NCBI GenBank assembly: GCA_020425885.1 | Contig: JAGQRA010000938.1 | Location: 1 to 6,490 of the forward strand | Length of the DNA stretch: 6,490 nucleotides | Reading direction: 5' to 3' | Origin: Planctomycetota bacterium | GTDB taxonomy: Bacteria; Planctomycetota; UBA1135; UBA2386 | Shown here: positions 5,394 through 6,490 of the stretch, piece by piece | How positions within the stretch are numbered: position 1 is the stretch's first letter | Layout of the letters: each line of letters begins with the position of its first letter | Translations under genes and position numbers: made by a program | The notes under the pieces: generated by a model | Seen by the model: only the letters and a program-made list of their open reading frames with translations | Told to the model about the DNA's origin: nothing | Databases searched by the model: none

Positions 5394-6490
5394 ACGACCG
5401 CGACGCGATCGCGGTCGTGCCGCCGCATGGTCCGCTGGCCTGGTTGTTCCCCGAGCTGCTGCGCCATGACACGACGGCGTCCGGTGACTGCATCGACATG
5501 CGGCAAGGCCATGACGTCGAGGCCGTGCTCGCCGCCGCCGGTGACCGTCTGCTGCGCGTCCAGCGTGGCCCGCGGGGCCTCGCGGTGGCGACCGCGTTGC
5601 GCACCGCGCGGCGTCGCGCCGGCGCCGCCGATCCGAAGGTCGAACTCAGCCTTCTGGGCGCGCCGTGCTGGGAAGAACGTCTCGTCGAACTTTCGCGCCC
5701 GCTCGCCCGTTCCGCCTTCGACGTCGACCTCGAGGCTGCCCGCGAGCTCGATGGCGTGCCGTTCTTCGCGACCGAGGCGCGGCATCCGAGCGGCGAGGTC
5801 CACACCCGACTGGCCTCGGGCTGGTGGGGTCTGCTGCCAGGCGATCGCTGGCCCGAGCCCGCGCGCCGCGCCTGGCACACGCACCTGCAGAGCACCCGTC
5901 CCGATCGCGTGCTGCGCGCGCTCGCGTTCGAGAACCACGCGCTGGCCGGGATCGATCTCTTCACCGAGAGCATCAGCCGCGGCGACCGGCTGCCACGAAC
6001 CGCGCCCCGGGCACGACCGCTGGTGATCGGCATCGACGGCATCGACGGCGCCGGCAAGTCGACCCACCTCGATCTGTTGCAGAGCTGGCTCGAGCAACAG
6101 GGACTCGTGGTCCGCCGCCACAAGCTCTACCGACATGGCGTGTTCCACGACACCGTCACCGACATGACGCGCGCCTGCGCCGACGGCCGGGCGCTGCACC
6201 TGTGGCCGCTGCAACGCCATGTCAAGCTGATGGACACGCTCAAGTACTGGCACACCGACGTGGCGCCCGACCTCGCGCACGCCGACGTGCTGCTGTTCGA
6301 TCGCTACATCGAGACCCACCTCGCCGCCGGTGCCGGTCGCTACCATCACGATCCGTACGCGCGCGAGATGCTGGCGGTGTTCCCCGACGCCGACGCCGTG
6401 TTCGTCCTCGATCTGCCGGTCGAGACCGCCCTGCTCCGATTGCGCGACCGACCGACGCTGACCGTCGACGAGAACCCCTACATGCTGGCG
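5390..6490 (+). CDS. Fusion of an unrecognised N-terminal region to a thymidylate-kinase-like P-loop kinase (3' end outside window)
   Basis: The frame is open for 367 codons from GTG 5390 to the window edge. Residues 1 to about 208 match nothing I know; they start with AIAVVPPHGPLAWLF and contain ELSLLGAPCWEERLVEL and ASGWWGLLPGDRW. From about 212 the fold is clearly that of the thymidylate kinase group: Walker A GIDGIDGAGKST (214-225, K223), then DRY (304-306) after the strand ADVLLF, then the strand VFVLDLPVETALLRL (337-351) and an Arg-containing lid (RLRDRP, 350-355) with E361. The usual REPG segment of true dTMP kinases is absent, and the DRY is followed by IETHLAAG rather than the S-x-AYQ-type sequence. 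Housekeeping dTMP kinase is also a stand-alone protein of about 210 residues. I therefore infer a kinase for another small phosphate acceptor, perhaps the pathway's sugar or nucleotide product. The GTGA overlap supports the start; no clear Shine-Dalgarno precedes it. Confidence 0.85.
   Translation, partial: MNDRDAIAVVPPHGPLAWLFPELLRHDTTASGDCIDMRQGHDVEAVLAAAGDRLLRVQRGPRGLAVATALRTARRRAGAADPKVELSLLGAPCWEERLVELSRPLARSAFDVDLEAARELDGVPFFATEARHPSGEVHTRLASGWWGLLPGDRWPEPARRAWHTHLQSTRPDRVLRALAFENHALAGIDLFTESISRGDRLPRTAPRARPLVIGIDGIDGAGKSTHLDLLQSWLEQQGLVVRRHKLYRHGVFHDTVTDMTRACADGRALHLWPLQRHVKLMDTLKYWHTDVAPDLAHADVLLFDRYIETHLAAGAGRYHHDPYAREMLAVFPDADAVFVLDLPVETALLRLRDRPTLTVDENPYMLA
5394..5418 (+). other. 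Perfect 10-bp hairpin just after the GTG start of the kinase fusion
   Basis: Arm ACGACCGCGA (5394-5403) pairs exactly with TCGCGGTCGT (5409-5418) around a five-base loop CGCGA. The hairpin begins two bases after the GTG start codon (5390-5392) and directly after the preceding stop (5391-5393). There is no T-run after it, so it is not an intrinsic terminator. In mRNA it would lie within the ribosome landing zone of the last gene and could limit independent initiation there. A chance occurrence in coding DNA remains possible. Confidence 0.5.

Noticed and set aside
4734..5450. Similar beginnings of the unknown protein (AVLVPPDLHQTAGL) and the kinase fusion (AIAVVPPHGPLAWL), suggesting duplicated domains
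   Set aside because: The likeness is limited to a short strand and Pro-Pro turn and does not continue beyond it by eye.

Overview
This window is a stretch of GC-rich bacterial chromosome (about 70 % GC by eye, not computed). It has no RNA genes, mobile elements, CRISPR array or non-coding gap. All seven genes lie on the + strand, and the window cuts the first at its 5' end and the last at its 3' end. The phylum cannot be assigned from this sequence. The clear AGGAGG ribosome sites, the GTG starts and the third-position G/C bias fit many high-GC bacteria.

Layout: (1) 2-364, the C-terminal part of a ROK-family sugar kinase or regulator; (2) 361-1479, a DegT/DnrJ/EryC1/StrS PLP-dependent sugar aminotransferase; (3) 1476-2825, an NAD-dependent protein of glycoside hydrolase family 4 (GH4) type; (4) 2822-3784, a radical SAM protein with a SPASM-like C-terminal cysteine cluster; (5) 3781-4737, a TIM-barrel sugar isomerase/epimerase; (6) 4734-5393, a 219-residue protein I do not recognise; (7) 5390-6490, an unrecognised N-terminal region fused to a thymidylate-kinase-like P-loop kinase, open at the window edge.

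Each of the six junctions is the same 4-base overlap, ATGA four times and then GTGA twice. This is a single, translationally coupled operon. No promoter or terminator is visible because both ends lie outside the window.

The gene content points to modification of a small sugar or cyclitol. No transporter, glycosyltransferase or regulator outside the ROK fragment is present. GH4 enzymes work by transient NAD-dependent oxidation at sugar C3, and the aminotransferase most resembles the group that aminates 3-keto sugars. My main inference is therefore a 3-amino-sugar route: phosphorylation (ROK), C3 oxidation (GH4-like), C3 amination (DegT-type). This would parallel the NtdC/NtdA kanosamine logic but use a GH4-type dehydrogenase. 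The radical SAM protein, the epimerase-like barrel, the unknown protein and the kinase fusion could supply further tailoring steps. This pathway is a hypothesis; the family assignments are much firmer.
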